Positions 35,602-46,931 of a stretch of 64,000 bases of DNA are shown piece by piece (within the stretch, counting starts at the first letter, position 1; each line of letters begins with the position of its first letter). Below the pieces are notes generated by a model. The model saw only the letters and a program-made list of their open reading frames with translations, had not been told where the DNA came from and did not search any database. The position numbers and the translations under genes are program-made. Source of the stretch: Romanomermis culicivorax (Eukaryota; Nematoda; Enoplea; Mermithida; Mermithidae); contig CAWUHX010000133.1 of assembly GCA_963922205.1 (NCBI GenBank), positions 744,001 through 808,000 on the forward strand. The letters run 5' to 3'.

Positions 35602-35671
35602 GGGGGGCCTTTGAGAAGGAGGACCCCTTTCTTGAAGTGGTGGCAGTAGCATCCAATTAATCATCCTAAAA

Positions 35672-36935
35672 TCATCCAGGCATAATGGCATCGGCATCAT
35701 CAGCTTCAACATGAAGGTTGGGATCAGTGTCTTGTTCAATCATTTCCATCATTCTAAATATGTAAAGCAGGTCCTGAGTGGTAGAGTCGACCTCTGGCAT
35801 TGCATCTGACATTGATAGCTGATCCAGAAGCATCACTGGGGTGGACAGGTGGTAATGCTTGAGCTTGTTCATGTGGACCTCCTCAACTTTGCCTGTGCCG
35901 CATCCAATGGTGGCATTGGGGTATGCGACTTTGATGACCTCATAGGGCTTGGTGTAAACAGACAGCAGTTTTGGGGTAAGACAGCATTTGCCAGGTGTAC
36001 TGAGTTTCAGTACTAAGTTCCATACCTTCTATAAGGCATCTTTGGCATAGGGATTATAACTTCATGTGTAGGCCTCTAGTGCCCTTCAAAATTGGTTTTG
36101 GATGATAGTCAGGGTTTCCATAAAGTGATGCTTGACCTCCATATTGTAGGTGGCAATGTCAACAATGTGTGCAGGTGCGGGGAAGGTCAAGGTTGAGCCA
36201 ATTGGTAGCCCAGGTGTTCGTTCATACATGAGTTCAAAAAGGGAGTACCCTGTGGTCACATTCTGGTGTATGTTGACCGCAAATACTGCATACTGGAGAT
36301 GTTCATCCCAGTTAGTGTGATTTTTTTGTACATACATGTGTAAGTGTACAGCTAGAGTTTGGTTTGCCCTTTCAACCTCACCATTTGCCATTAGAGTGTA
36401 GGTGGTCGGGTGGATTTTCTTGGTGGAGCAGAGAGCAGCTGACATCAGTCTTGATGTGAAATCAGTGCCTCAATGCAACTGAAGAATTTTAGGAGCACCA
36501 TGGCAACACTATCTTTGTGACAAAGAGTTTGGGGATAGTATGTGTGGTGATGTCCAGTGTGGCAAAGGCTTCCACATACTTGATGAAGTAATCTATAAAG
36601 ACCGCCACAAACTGGTTCTCATTTTCTGTTAAGGTCATGAGACCTATACAATTAACTCTTGCCCTATGAAAGGAGCCAGTGATACTGATTGGTTTCAGAG
36701 TGGCTTTGGTTCTTTGACCGGCATGTTTGTTGCATTTCCAAGTGTTACACTGCTGACAGAATTGATAGATGTCTTTGGTCAGTGTTTCCCAATTACATTT
36801 GGGGCTGATGAGCCAGGCTGTCTGCTTGAAGCTGAAGGGAACTGCTAGTTCATCATTGTGGTGTGTCCTGATGATGAGGTCAATCAGTCAGCAGGGCATC
36901 ATGATCAGATTGTTGCTTCTATCCCATTTCTGGAG
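35672..36935 (-). pseudogene. Integrase and pol C-terminus fragment of a minus-strand LTR retroelement
   Basis: Read from 36935 downward: the end of the zinc-binding domain (CQQCNTWKC), the catalytic core start around GSFHRARVN, IDYFIKYVEAFA, then after breaks HPTTYTLMANGEVERANQTL with the catalytic Glu (36445-36086), and the C-terminal tail MNKLKHYHL ending at 35672. It matches the integrase at 53500-54610. In-frame stops and shifts are present. The fragment starts abruptly at about 36935 against LTR-like copy 2, so gag, env, protease and RT have been lost from this copy. Confidence 0.75.
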
Positions 36936-38484
36936 GATACCATACAGGAGTATTATATATAGCTAAGTGAGGGATGGCTCGATAACTTAGAGGGGCTCCG
37001 AGGGAGCAGAATGATGAAGTACTAGACCCTGAGGCATTGGAGGGGGGACCCTGGAATGGGGTTGACCCTAGAAGGGGGTTGATCCCTATGAAGAGAACCA
37101 GGCAACTTAACTTGTGAATATTCCTAGGCTGACTAGGATTATTACTGCTTGAGTGAGAGGAAATCGAAACACAAGAGGGATCTATACATGTGAAATCATG
37201 GGGAAAATTCACATATTAGACACAGTTAGGAAGCTTGGCTATTGTCCCAGGAACCCCTAAAAGTGAACTGAAGATCACAGTAAGGATAAAGCAAAAATAG
37301 AAAGATCTAAAGAGAAAGAGAACAAGAGTCTCTTGTAACTGAGGGATGCACTTTGGTTAGACGTGGTTCTGAAAAACCAATGTGTAAAAACTACAGTATG
37401 ACAGAAATTCAGCACTGGGGAAGAGTAGAGAAAAAAATTGGAAGAAGAGGGCAGGAGAAACACATGGTTTGGCCGAATGCCGAAGACACAGGTATGAAAA
37501 ACACACTGTATGACATGGGTACAGTACTGGTGAACAGGGAAAAAGAAAATGGGCCGTGCACAGCCATAAAATGTAGTTGAAATGAAATAAAGATTAATTG
37601 TGATTAGGGCTGGAGTAGTGCAAAATCGTCAATTAATGATTGCTCAGCAATTTTGGCCTGTTCTTTGTAAGAAAGTCCAATAGTGACCCAGAAAATCATG
37701 TGGCCCTGTTTACCATAGATGACGGTGTAGGACAAATGAATGTTTTGGGCATGAGCAAAAGGAAACTAAAGAAAGGGAGGAGATGATAAATGGGTAAGGA
37801 AAACATAAAAGTGGAATAGGATGAGAGTAAATAGAAGAAAGAGAGGGGAATTCCTGGAGGGAGAGACTATGGGGAATTTCTGGAGGGAGAGACGGGACTG
37901 AGGACTGAAGGGATAAATCAACACTGGAGTAAGAAGAGGGAGAGAGAGAAGAACAGGAAGAGTGTTGGGGCCCAGTCCCACTTTTCTACTAGCATATGAA
38001 TAAGACTCACCAAAAACAATATTCAAATTAATCTTTTAATAATATAAAACATGGTGGCATAAATATGGGCACTTGGATGATTCTCCATAGTAACCAAATA
38101 TGAGTTTGGTGGAGCAAACTCGGTATTTATGCTAGAGAGAGTAGGAGTGTCAGCAGCTACAGAGCACAGTAGGAGAAAGCAGCTAGCTACAGTAATCATC
38201 GACGCTTCTTTCAGGAGAAGAAAGGGGTCGAGTTGAAGGCCAAAACTAGTTCATGCTGGCCTTTCTTAGTGGAGAAGAGGCCAGTGAGCATACATGCATT
38301 TCTGTGAGAATGCAGGAAGGAGGCCTCTGGAGGGATGCGGACTCTGTTTGCTAGAGTCGTTTTTCGAACACAGAAATAGTTACAAAAACACATGAGCATG
38401 AAAGTGAACACATACAATAATAATTGAGCATTTTGTACGAGATCAAGGTATACTGTAAGATCACATGAGTGGCTGCCCATTACA
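36936..38484 (-). repeat. LTR-like copy 2 of the minus-strand retroelement (truncated)
   Basis: Collinear with copy 1 from agctaagtgagg (36958) to the outer end near ggctgcccattaca (38484), and free of the solo-LTR insertion. It abuts an integrase fragment on its inner side. On the minus strand the order is therefore copy 2, integrase, pol tail, copy 1, gag, env. That fits unequal exchange between elements or tandem insertion followed by an internal deletion. Confidence 0.55.
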
Positions 38485-38929
38485 TACTGTATTGGATAAA
38501 TTGTCATCAATCCGAACCTGTAAAATATTCTTGTCCATAATTAGTTTCTTACTTCAACCACTTCATTTGTTTTCTATCTTTTTCGTCTCACAAAAAATAG
38601 GTAAATTGGTCCATTGTTCATATTTGCACTTATGAATAATTTGCATTCGTAATTCTGTAAGTATTGGACAGCTGAGTTATGTACATAATTAGTTCTCTGT
38701 ATGTCTTCCATATTTCATTTCTAGCCAGGTACAGGAGGTAAATAAGGCCAAAAAATAAAGAAACCACTAATCCTCATTAGTTTTGAATTTTACCATATTC
38801 AACCCCTCCCAGTGTGAACAATTTCAAGGAACTTGTCAAGCAAGTAAAATCAATTAGTTTCAGATTTTTTCAAGTCGACTTTCTCGACTTTTTCGAGTCG
38901 ATTTTCTCGATTTTTTCGGGTCGATTGCT

Positions 38930-39200
38930 TTTCAGTCGTTGCTCTGCTTAATGCATTTGAGGAGATCTTGTTTTTCGATATTTATTTCCTCAAGGACGAA
39001 GTCTTCCATCCAATGATCTTCCATTTTTCTGGACGATGTATTCCGTCCAGTGTTTTTTACTTTCAGATGACGTTTTCCATCTAGACTTTCTTTTTGTGGA
39101 TGATGTTTTCTGTCTAGAAATTTGAGTATTTGTGGATGACGTTTTCCGTCCAAACTAGTTGGGTTAAACGACGTTTTCCGCCTGTGTTTGAGTTTTGTTT
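38930..39200 (-). repeat. Tandem repeat with unit GATGACGTTTTCCGTCCA
   Basis: At least eight diverged copies of TGGATGA(C/T)G(T/A)TTTCCGTC(C/T)A are spaced 25-45 bp apart. On the minus strand they spell a repeated SLDGKRHP-like peptide, but there is no recognisable domain and no start context, so it is listed as a repeat. It lies about 200 bp upstream of the primer-binding-site-like sequence at 39418. Confidence 0.55.
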
Positions 39201-39414
39201 GGACCAGGCTTATCCGTCCATTATATCCCACAACCCACCTTCCCGATTAGTGGTTTAATTACTTTTCCTGAGAAATCACCTTACCCATCCTACCGTACCC
39301 TGCTCATCTGCGTGTTTGTTTAAATTTAGATATTCTGTTATGTTTCAAACTCATATCATTCTTTTAATTTAAATATTGTCATTCGTTCCCTCACAGCAAT
39401 TACAACAACGTAAC

Positions 39415-40090
39415 AACTTGGCGACCGTACCAAAATCAGGAATGGTAAGTATCCCACTTCCAACCAATTCAAAAGAATCCAACCATTCAGAATCACAATT
39501 TTCTTACCCTCTTCAACCTGTTGGTCGTAATTCTTTGTTAGTGTTCAAAATCTGGCCAAAAGAAAGACAGAAAGTTTCTCGGAGCAGTTTCAGAAAATAG
39601 AAGAGAAAGTGAAAACTCAAATTTTCGATACAAAGAAAATGATCCACCCTGATCAGATTGATCAAATTGTTCATCACTCCATTGAATATGTTGTTGGTGA
39701 TAGACCTAGTGGTCTGGAAGGTTGTCTGAGAGATGCAATCACAGGACAAAATATCCCAAACTGTGAAATTAATACCGTATTGTAAGGTTTGTCAATTTTT
39801 GGGTCAATGGTAAATACAGGTTACTGTAGCTGAATAACCTGCAGATCGGACTGAATACTAAACGTTTTTGAGTTATTCTATTTTCTTCAGAAACGTCAAT
39901 GAAAACGTCAAAGGATGGACCGCAACGGTGATGATTAGGAAAATGCTAAGGTAATTTTAAAAGGAAAATCTTAGTCTCGCAACAAAATTATGTTTCTTTC
40001 CAGCTTCCAATGGTCACAAATCCGGACGGAACAAAGGATGTTTTATCCAGCAACCCTACGACGTTATTAAAGAGCAGAAAGGAAAGCAGG
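39415..40090 (+). other. PBS-like motif and a short chain of exon-like open segments, unassigned
   Basis: ttggcgaccgtacc at about 39419-39432 looks like a gypsy-type primer binding site and follows a sequence ending gtaaca, as an LTR would. Downstream an open frame (about 39530-39783; SFSEQFQKIEEKVK, then VVGDRPSGLEGCL) ends at a GTAAGG donor-like site. Two further segments with good splice sites follow: 39892-39951 (acceptor ttttcttcag) and 40014-40089 (acceptor tttctttccag, donor GTAAGC). I do not recognise the product. It may be a retroelement gag start or part of a host gene. Confidence 0.3.
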
Positions 40091-40668
40091 TAAGCTAAAT
40101 TTATTAATGAGATAGAGAAGTAAGGTGAAGTGATTTTTACATACAAAACTGACATATATATATAAAGAAAAAGACATAAAAACTAAGTGATGACGTCATA
40201 GTTTCACATAATGTTAGATCATAATCTTGGTAGGCGTAGTCGGATAAAAATAAAAAGTTTGGTGATGTAAAGCGAAGAATCTTGGCACAATGTCTACAGT
40301 AGGATTGGATAACGTAGGTTTGCCTGGTATGTGTGTGACTGTGAGAGCATCGCCGTTTACTGTAGGTTGCTCAACGGCTATTATTATTGATTGATTTGTA
40401 GCGCTCCCACAGTATTGAATGATATTCGTCTGGCAAATTTCAGAAATAATCCGTTTGTACATATCAGACCCCCACCAGTGTTTTGAGGCACATTTGGTCA
40501 AAATTTTTGGGGCTGGTTAAAAAATTTTGAAACGTTCTTAACCTTACAAGGTGTCAAACCTGAGGATGCAGAAATAAAAAAGACTGCTTTGAATCCTACC
40601 TTTCTGGTCCCGCTTCAGCTGCTTTAGGTGATCTTAAGTTACGGCAGAACAAACCCACTACTCACGAT

Positions 40669-41051
40669 CATACATGCACAGAATAGAAATTCTGCTGGGG
40701 GTCAGCCAGGACTAGGAGTGGAATACAAAATTTTTTTTCGTTCTTGATAATGAGAAAAAGGTCTTAGATAGGTCTTTCAACATCCATGCAGCATATTCAA
40801 CTTATATTAGTCAGATATGTTGAATTATTTGCTTAGACTGCATTTTTATAAAGTTTTAATGTTACCTTTTTTGGAATCAACTATGCTTTGTTTAGAAAAA
40901 TTGTTAAAATACAACATCATTCTCATTTTTATGATGACTTTCTCCTCTCTCTAGCTCATTTCCCTTCGTCATCTTCTCTATCATTGCTGGTGTGGTCAAA
41001 TCTGCTGGGGGTCAAAACTCCCTCAAACCCCCCTCCCCACTTGCATGTATG
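40669..41051. mobile_element. CATACATG-family MITE, 8-bp TSD with one mismatch
   Basis: Begins CATACATGCACAG and ends TTGCATGTATG, with flanks CTCACGAT (40661-40668) and CTTACGAT (41052-41059). It has the family motifs GGGGGTCAGCCAGGA near the left end and TGCTGGGGGTCAAAAC near the right end. Confidence 0.8.
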
Positions 41052-41342
41052 CTTACGATGATTACAAAAACCTATTTCCTACATCATGTACCCAAATAAC
41101 CGTAACAGTGACGTCCATCAACAAATTTTGATGGAAAGAAAGCAAAGAAATTCTGAATTCTGGAGTACTTTTCTGAACTTGGGAAACTGGCCGGTCAAGC
41201 TTTCCCAAATTTATCTCTCGACCACAGGGAAAATATAATAAAACCCATTTTTTGAGAGGCCTCACACCTGAAATCTGTGAAATCCTAAGATATCATTAAT
41301 TTTCAACATCAGATGAAGTTCATAATGCAGTTAACCCTAGAC

Positions 41343-41875
41343 CTATAGTCTGTTTTTTTGAGATGCTTGTAACCGAAAAAAATGAAATAAAGTATACATT
41401 GTTTGTTTAATTACCGCGTGTGCGCACACTATACTGTATTACGGGAAAAAACCCGGCAATTGAAATTTGACGGAATTGAAGGAAAAAAGTTGTGAATGAA
41501 AAAAAAATTCGAAGATGATTCTCATTTAACGAAAAATATGTGGGAGTTGAGATCGTGATACAATGGGTGTGCTTTGGGAAGTTAAAATCTCAAAATTCGG
41601 CGCATCGCGCCTCAGCGCTGGTGATTTGCTGAGCTTTCTCTGCGTAGAGCGAATATTTTTATTCGCGCGAAAGTTTTTTTTTGGCATTTCTCGCACTGGA
41701 CGGCTATTATTTTCAAGAGTTATCGAGTTTAATTAAGAATTTTGTCACGGTTTACCGCCGGCGGTTAATCGATTCCTAACATACAGTCAACAACGATATT
41801 ATCTCGCCACGAAATTCTGCATGGGTACACTTTCAGCATTTTTGCGTTACAAGCATTTAAAAAAACAGACTATAG
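41343..41875. mobile_element. CTATAGTCTGTTTTT-family TIR element
   Basis: CTATAGTCTGTTTTTTTGAGATGCTTG at the left is mirrored by CAAGCATTTAAAAAAACAGACTATAG at the right. A GC hairpin (aattcggcgcatcgcgcc, about 41594) lies inside. The same tips bound 55701-55951. The element ends exactly where retroelement coding sequence begins, so it truncates or interrupts that pol gene. The first 18 codons or so of the open frame at 41821 belong to this element. Confidence 0.7.
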
Positions 41876-43532
41876 TAGCTGTGACTTACTACAATAATAT
41901 TGAACGACCTTTGCAGGAACTTACCATCAGACATCAATCAGGTAAAATAAACAAGAATGCTGATGCGCTATCAAAAAACCTACTACCAACTGTAAACACT
42001 GGACTGTCGGCATTTGCAAAAGAAAAATTTAAAATACCAGCACTTGTTAAAACCAAAAAGTCCTTAAATTGGACTACTAATGTCATCATGGGAAGTTCCA
42101 TTACCACCGAAGTAGATCCAAATTTGGAAAAGGAAGATCCATGTCAGCCACCAGCTGAACAGTTCAAAATCAAGCAAGGAAATGATGAATTTTGTAGTAA
42201 ATTGCTTATGTATTTGTGTCATGGAAAGCTACCCGATGACCCCAAGAAGCCCAAAAAGTTGCTATTTTTGGTCCGCAGTTCACTGAAATAAACCGAGTTT
42301 TCTACTGGTTCCAATAGTGAGATGGATCCAAAATTAGAAGTCCCGCAGGAGATGCAATAAGAGATTTTGGAAGCTTGCCACGATGATCTTTTCGCTGGAC
42401 ATTTTTGATTTTCTAAGACTTTAGCCCGATTACGCTCACATTATCATTGGCTCTCATTGTACAAAGATGCTCGAAAACATTGTTTGAGTTGCGTTAGTTG
42501 TGCTATGAGAAAATGCCCGACTAAGAAAGCTCACGCAGCTATGATTCAATTACCCGTTTCAGGACCTTTTGATCGTGTAGCCATGGATATTTTAGGTCCA
42601 CACTCACTTAGTGAAAAAGGGAATAAATATGTGATAGTTTTCACTGAGTATTTGACTAAATAGGCTTCTGCAGTAGCTATACCTGATGCAACAGCTGAAA
42701 CCGTAGCTCAAGCTTTCATGTCCGAAATTGTTCTCAGATTTGGTACTCCCCTTAGCCTACTTACTGATCGTGGAACTAATTTGTTGTCCCAACTGATGCT
42801 TAAAATTTGCGACCTATGTGGAACTCGGAAAATTAACACTGATCCCTATCATCACCAAACAGATGGCTTAGTTGAAAGATTCAATAAAACCTTGGCCACC
42901 ACTGTTTCCATGTATATAAATAATCGCCACATTGACTGGGACTCATACTTGTTACATGCGCCTGCTTCGCCTATAATACCGTACCCCAAAAATCAAACAA
43001 ATACTCACCATTCTTCTTATTGTACGGTCGTGATCCCAATCTTCCTGTTGACGCAGCTTTGACCTTTTCGCCCAATCGATATCGTGTTGATCTTGACGGC
43101 TATGGCAATCATGTTCAGCATTGGCTAAATTTCGCCTGGGACTCTGCAAAGCAAAATATAGAATCAGCACAAAGAGCCCAAAAATTTGCACATGATAAGA
43201 AAGAACGGGGACAGGAATTGGCAGTAGGCACGCTAGTATTCAAATATAACCCTACAGTACGCCCTAGACACTCCCCGAAATTTACTATCCCGTGGCATGG
43301 ACCCTACATCATCATTGGAGCAAAACATCCCAACTACCAGATAAAATTGGAAGATAAGCCTCTACAGGCGCCAGAGTGGGTACATTTTAATCTGCTAAAG
43401 AAGAAAAATATCTCTGATGAAAAACCCATTGCATTACTTATAAACTCGGTAGAACATCCAGAAATAAGCAACTTTTTGCAACTTGTGCCCCCATGCGCAT
43501 TTTCCGACGACGCCCTGGTATCCTGGCCCTAG
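41876..43532 (+). pseudogene. Ty3/gypsy-type pol fragment: RNase H end and integrase
   Basis: Starts with the end of RNase H (HQSGKINKNADALSKN). The integrase follows: an HHCC zinc finger (H..H near 42380-42400, CLSC..C at 42482-42500), the catalytic core with MDILGP, LLTDRGTN and the Glu in DGLVERFN, then the LLYGRDPNLP segment and a C-terminal domain with the WHGPYII (GPY/F) motif. Breaks seen: stops around 42290-42415, TAG at 42661-42663, and one frameshift near 42960-43020. The frame then stays open to 43530. RT and protease are missing, cut off at the TIR element on the left. A second gypsy lineage: its sequence differs from the 46389-55126 integrase. Confidence 0.82.
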
Positions 43533-44416
43533 ATGCCGAATTTTTGTCCTGGAAAAAACCTTACAATCAGTGGCCCACTGACATTCAAAAATTATTAAGC
43601 GTCCATGAAACTGGAAACCCGAAAAAATGTGGTCCCTTTGCCGCCTGCCTCCAGTTATGCCGATTTGATGGCCATATAGTCGTCTTTGATCTTGTTAGAA
43701 TCTGTTTCATCCCCCCCCCCGAATTACGTGAACTCTTGCTCACGACTACCAGCTTTATAGGATTTGATAACCAGAATAATTGTCGAGCCCTTGCTAACCT
43801 AGACTCTCGCTTAGGCAACATAGACATTCAAGGCGATCCCCAACAAACCTGGTCCGCCTTGTCTCATAAAAAATCTGTAGAATTTTTATGTGAAAAACTT
43901 GCTCCTGAACATCCAAAAGGCACCACCATCCAAGCCTTATCTGGTATTGCACACCCATTCAGTGAAACCACACCCAGCTTGTCAAACCTCACTCAAATTT
44001 TCATTGGACCCACCATAGATAAAACCCTCAGAGGTGCAGGTTTTGATTGGGCCCGACCTAATCTTCCCCAAGATAGTTATACTTACGCAGCTCTTGATGC
44101 ATTAGCCACTTTCGATTTGTACTTGGCCCCGGACCAATTTCATGAATTTTTCATGCGAGCCAGAAGTATTTTATCTAAAGAACGTCATTTTGGTCACGTC
44201 CGAGTCCTAGACCAACTTCTGTGCCCATCCACAGTACCCCCACAAAATGAAAATCAAAATTCCGGTGGGTATTCCTTTTTTCCCAATCTTAGTCCAAGTA
44301 GTGAATCAGCACAAGAATCCCCTGATCCCAGCACTAGCTCCAAATTTACATACCAATCTTCAAAAAAACCCAATGTTGTCACAACCTGTGACCTCATTTC
44401 AGTCCGATTCCGATAG
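43493..44416 (+). CDS. Retroelement ORF3: DEDDy-type 3'-5' exonuclease domain protein
   Basis: The ATG at 43493 overlaps the last 40 bp of the integrase frame (-1 relative). The first 210 residues form a DnaQ/RNase D-like fold: Exo I LALDAEF (D14, E16), Exo II FIGFDNQNN (D92), and Exo III YAALDALATFDLY (Y198, D202). The Y-x3-D spacing defines the DEDDy subclass, and all five catalytic residues are present. Such enzymes trim RNA or single-stranded DNA 3' ends. A Ser/Pro/Gln-rich tail follows, and this frame ends at 44416, but coding potential continues in other frames to 45294. The position after integrase and before the polypurine tract and LTR makes it part of the retroelement. From memory, DEDDy ORF3s have been described in bdelloid rotifer LTR elements. 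Confidence 0.82.
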   Translation: MRIFRRRPGILALDAEFLSWKKPYNQWPTDIQKLLSVHETGNPKKCGPFAACLQLCRFDGHIVVFDLVRICFIPPPELRELLLTTTSFIGFDNQNNCRALANLDSRLGNIDIQGDPQQTWSALSHKKSVEFLCEKLAPEHPKGTTIQALSGIAHPFSETTPSLSNLTQIFIGPTIDKTLRGAGFDWARPNLPQDSYTYAALDALATFDLYLAPDQFHEFFMRARSILSKERHFGHVRVLDQLLCPSTVPPQNENQNSGGYSFFPNLSPSSESAQESPDPSTSSKFTYQSSKKPNVVTTCDLISVRFR

Positions 44417-45294
44417 TGGATGGGACGACTTGAACGAAATCGCCGCCAGTAAAACCTGCAACCCTAGCAGCATTGATTATTCCGATGCCCATCGGTTCAA
44501 AGTTACGATTTCGAGACCAGAAAAGGAGGTAGTAGAAAAACCTATTGAATTCCAGGATCAATTAGACCAAGATCCGCTCCTAATTGGTTTGACTGTCGAT
44601 GTTCCCAACTCATATTCATCTACCAGAACCGAACCTTTAGGTAACATGAGCAGCAACTTTCTCACTTTTCAGAGGTCTTCCAGACCTAGGAAGCGGATCA
44701 GCAACCAAAGGGCGCCATCCCAAAGCCCCTCGTCAGTCAAGAAGTCGCCGACGCCTGGACGAAAAGACACTGGAACTACACCCTGTTTCAGGTCAGCTGG
44801 CACATCACCCCCGCAGAACCAAAAGCCAACATTCGCGCCTGCCAATCACTGGCCTGCTCCACCGCCATCAACACCAATACCTCAACTGCTGGTGCTCGCC
44901 TACAACCCTTTCCAGCCGGCCCCCACAATTCCCATCCCCCTTACCTGGACACCTGCCACTGGAAATTTATCCCGAATTTCGACGCCAATGTCGACATTTT
45001 CCAAGCCCAATGACATTGAGCGTCAGGACGAGCAACCGATATCGGGATGAAGATCGAATCAAAATTCATATGGATCATGCCTTGGCCAAATTCGTCCAGA
45101 AATTCCCCCCACCATGCAGAGGCCCTTATCATCCAGAAATGTGGGAATTTATGGAAATCAAAGCCGCCAGTCTTCGTCGATGAATAGAAGACACCCTTCA
45201 CCTTGCAGCGCGTGAGGTCATGGACAAAGCAATTGCCGAACTCCATTATTTCGCCATGGATTACTGGGATCATCGCCGCCATGACAGAAAATGA
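44417..45294 (+). pseudogene. C-terminal region of retroelement ORF3, frame-broken
   Basis: Coding character passes from the frame of 43493 to the frame open from 44247 (QSDSDSGWDDLNEI, then RPEKEVVEKP) and, after about 44650, to the third frame, which is open to the TGA at 45292-45294 apart from one TGA at 45181-45183. The last part (HMDHALAKFVQKF, YHPEMWEFMEIKA, AELHYFAMDYWDHRRHDRK) is rich in aromatic and charged residues and looks like a folded tail rather than noise. Two single-base insertions would explain the shifts. I recognise no family for this tail. Confidence 0.55.
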
Positions 45295-45507
45295 ACGATT
45301 TTGAACAGTGTTCCCCGGACAAACGAAATTTTTGAAAAAATTATTTTATTCTTGTTTACTTATTACCAACCATAAAGGGCCCTTTTTTCAAGGCCCTTTT
45401 TTAAACGTTTTTTTTTGTATGTTAAGTCCCCCAAATTTTTATTAAAATAGTTACCCCTAAGAGCAGAGCCATCAAAAGCCTGAGGATCGGGAGATCTCTT
45501 TTTTTTA

Positions 45508-46385
45508 AGGAGAGGAAGGTGTAAGATTTCAAGACAACCAGCACACCCACTTTCCTAATTTGAGAAACCCTGTTTATTTCGACTATTAAATGAAATGTTT
45601 TCTACCCATTTCTTTTTCCTACTGTATTCCCTATCTATGAAATTTATCTAAACTTTAAATGAGACAAGTCATGGCCACATAAAAAACATTTTACTTTCTT
45701 CTTTTGATCTTTATCTTGCCGAAATTGTCGTCAATCGCTGGATTCGAACCGATCGCCCACCATTGCTTGCCAAAATGCCTGAAGAAAAACCCTAAAAGAA
45801 AGATTATGAAATATCTTATATTTACGTCATATCATCATACTTCTTACTCGTCTTTTGGTATAAATACTCGTCATCTTTTTATATTTTTTTGATCCCTTCC
45901 ATACGCATATAAAACTTAGCCGTGAATTGGGTCGAAAGTCGTCTCCTCGTATTTTGATCGATATACTATTTTATCTCCTGTTGGAATTAGATTCCTGAGA
46001 TCCCTCCCAAGTTGAAATTAATCCATTCTAAGTTTGACCTTATTGTTCTTTCATTTGCCCACTTACTTGACTCTCTCTCTCCTTTATTGACGCCATTCAG
46101 TTTGGTCTTTGATTGTTTCTTGCATTCCGTGGCTGGAAGAAGCAAAAACATACAGTAAACCTCACCATCGGAAGTTCATGCTACAGTAACTCCAACCAAC
46201 CTCATAACCCATAAATATACCAAGTCTTACATCTTTTCGTTAATATTTTCACTTTTCGGGTTTTTTATCAGTATTACAATATTTGTTCTGCGTCATATGG
46301 TTTTCGTCATTTTTACGCCTTTTTTTCTGACAAACTTTTCACGTTATTGTAATCTACATCATCGATTCACCAAAAAACTCGATTT
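45508..46385 (+). repeat. Polypurine tract and probable 3' LTR of the exonuclease-bearing element
   Basis: AAGGAGAGGAAGG (45508-45520) is a good polypurine tract followed at once by TGTAAGATTTCAAG, the expected LTR start. The LTR would run right to an unknown end before the next element begins at 46389. No matching 5' LTR was recognised in the window, so the right boundary is only an upper limit. No further gene is seen in this stretch. Confidence 0.5.
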
Positions 46386-46388
46386 TGC

Positions 46389-46911
46389 TGTGATGAAGAG
46401 CAACCACTTCACAGAAACGAAATTGCATCATGTTTTTTATGCTGTTTTTTATTGAGAAACAAAATATTATTTTGAGCAACCACGTTTGCATTTTAATTTA
46501 TTATGATTGTTGTTGGAGATACCACCAAGCCTGTCCGGAAAATTCTGGTCAAGTTCATATTGACCATTCTAATCAAAAATAAACTACAGCTAGCCTCGGC
46601 CAGCAATCCACAGTAAGGAATCACAAGAAACTTTTAGCTTTTTTTTAACTTTTTTTTTTTAGTTAGCGACTAGAGTAAACTTTCATGAAACTGATAAACA
46701 GAACCTCGTGAGTAATCTAGGCCATAAGAATGATAAGATAAGATCTGATAAGAAACTATAAGAAGAAAATATTTTTAGATATATTATTATTATTCTTTTT
46801 CTTATTCTGATGATTTTTATTTTTGGGATTATTCTGTGATGATTTGTGAATGTTGGAGAATAAATGAAATATCGTATTCTGTCAAGGAAAGATTAGAAGC
46901 GCTCCTTAACA
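46389..46911 (+). repeat. 5' LTR (523 bp)
   Basis: Begins TGTGATGAAGAG and ends CTCCTTAACA. It matches the 3' LTR over its length. Differences include a poly-T tract (about 46632-46660) where the 3' copy has gctagcctcgg, and an extra segment (aagaatgataagataag, near 46727) absent from the 3' copy. Both copies carry an AATAAATGAAAT context near the end (about 46859) that could serve as a polyadenylation signal. Confidence 0.9.
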
Positions 46912-46931
46912 TTTGGTGAGGCTACTGGATC
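46912..46931 (+). promoter_or_regulatory. Predicted primer binding site of the 46389-55126 element
   Basis: The bases directly after the 5' LTR read TTTGGTGAGGCTACTGGATC. A TGG two bases after the LTR is the usual PBS start. I cannot assign the priming tRNA by eye. Confidence 0.5.

Noticed and set aside
41821-41875. N-terminal part of the open frame at 41821 as retroelement protein
   Set aside because: This part lies inside the right end of the CTATAGTCTG element; retroelement similarity starts only after 41876.
45734-45765. tRNA B-box-like string on the minus strand (GGTTCGAATCC)
   Set aside because: The T-arm stem does not pair, no acceptor stem or A box was found at the right distance, so neither a tRNA nor a SINE can be supported.
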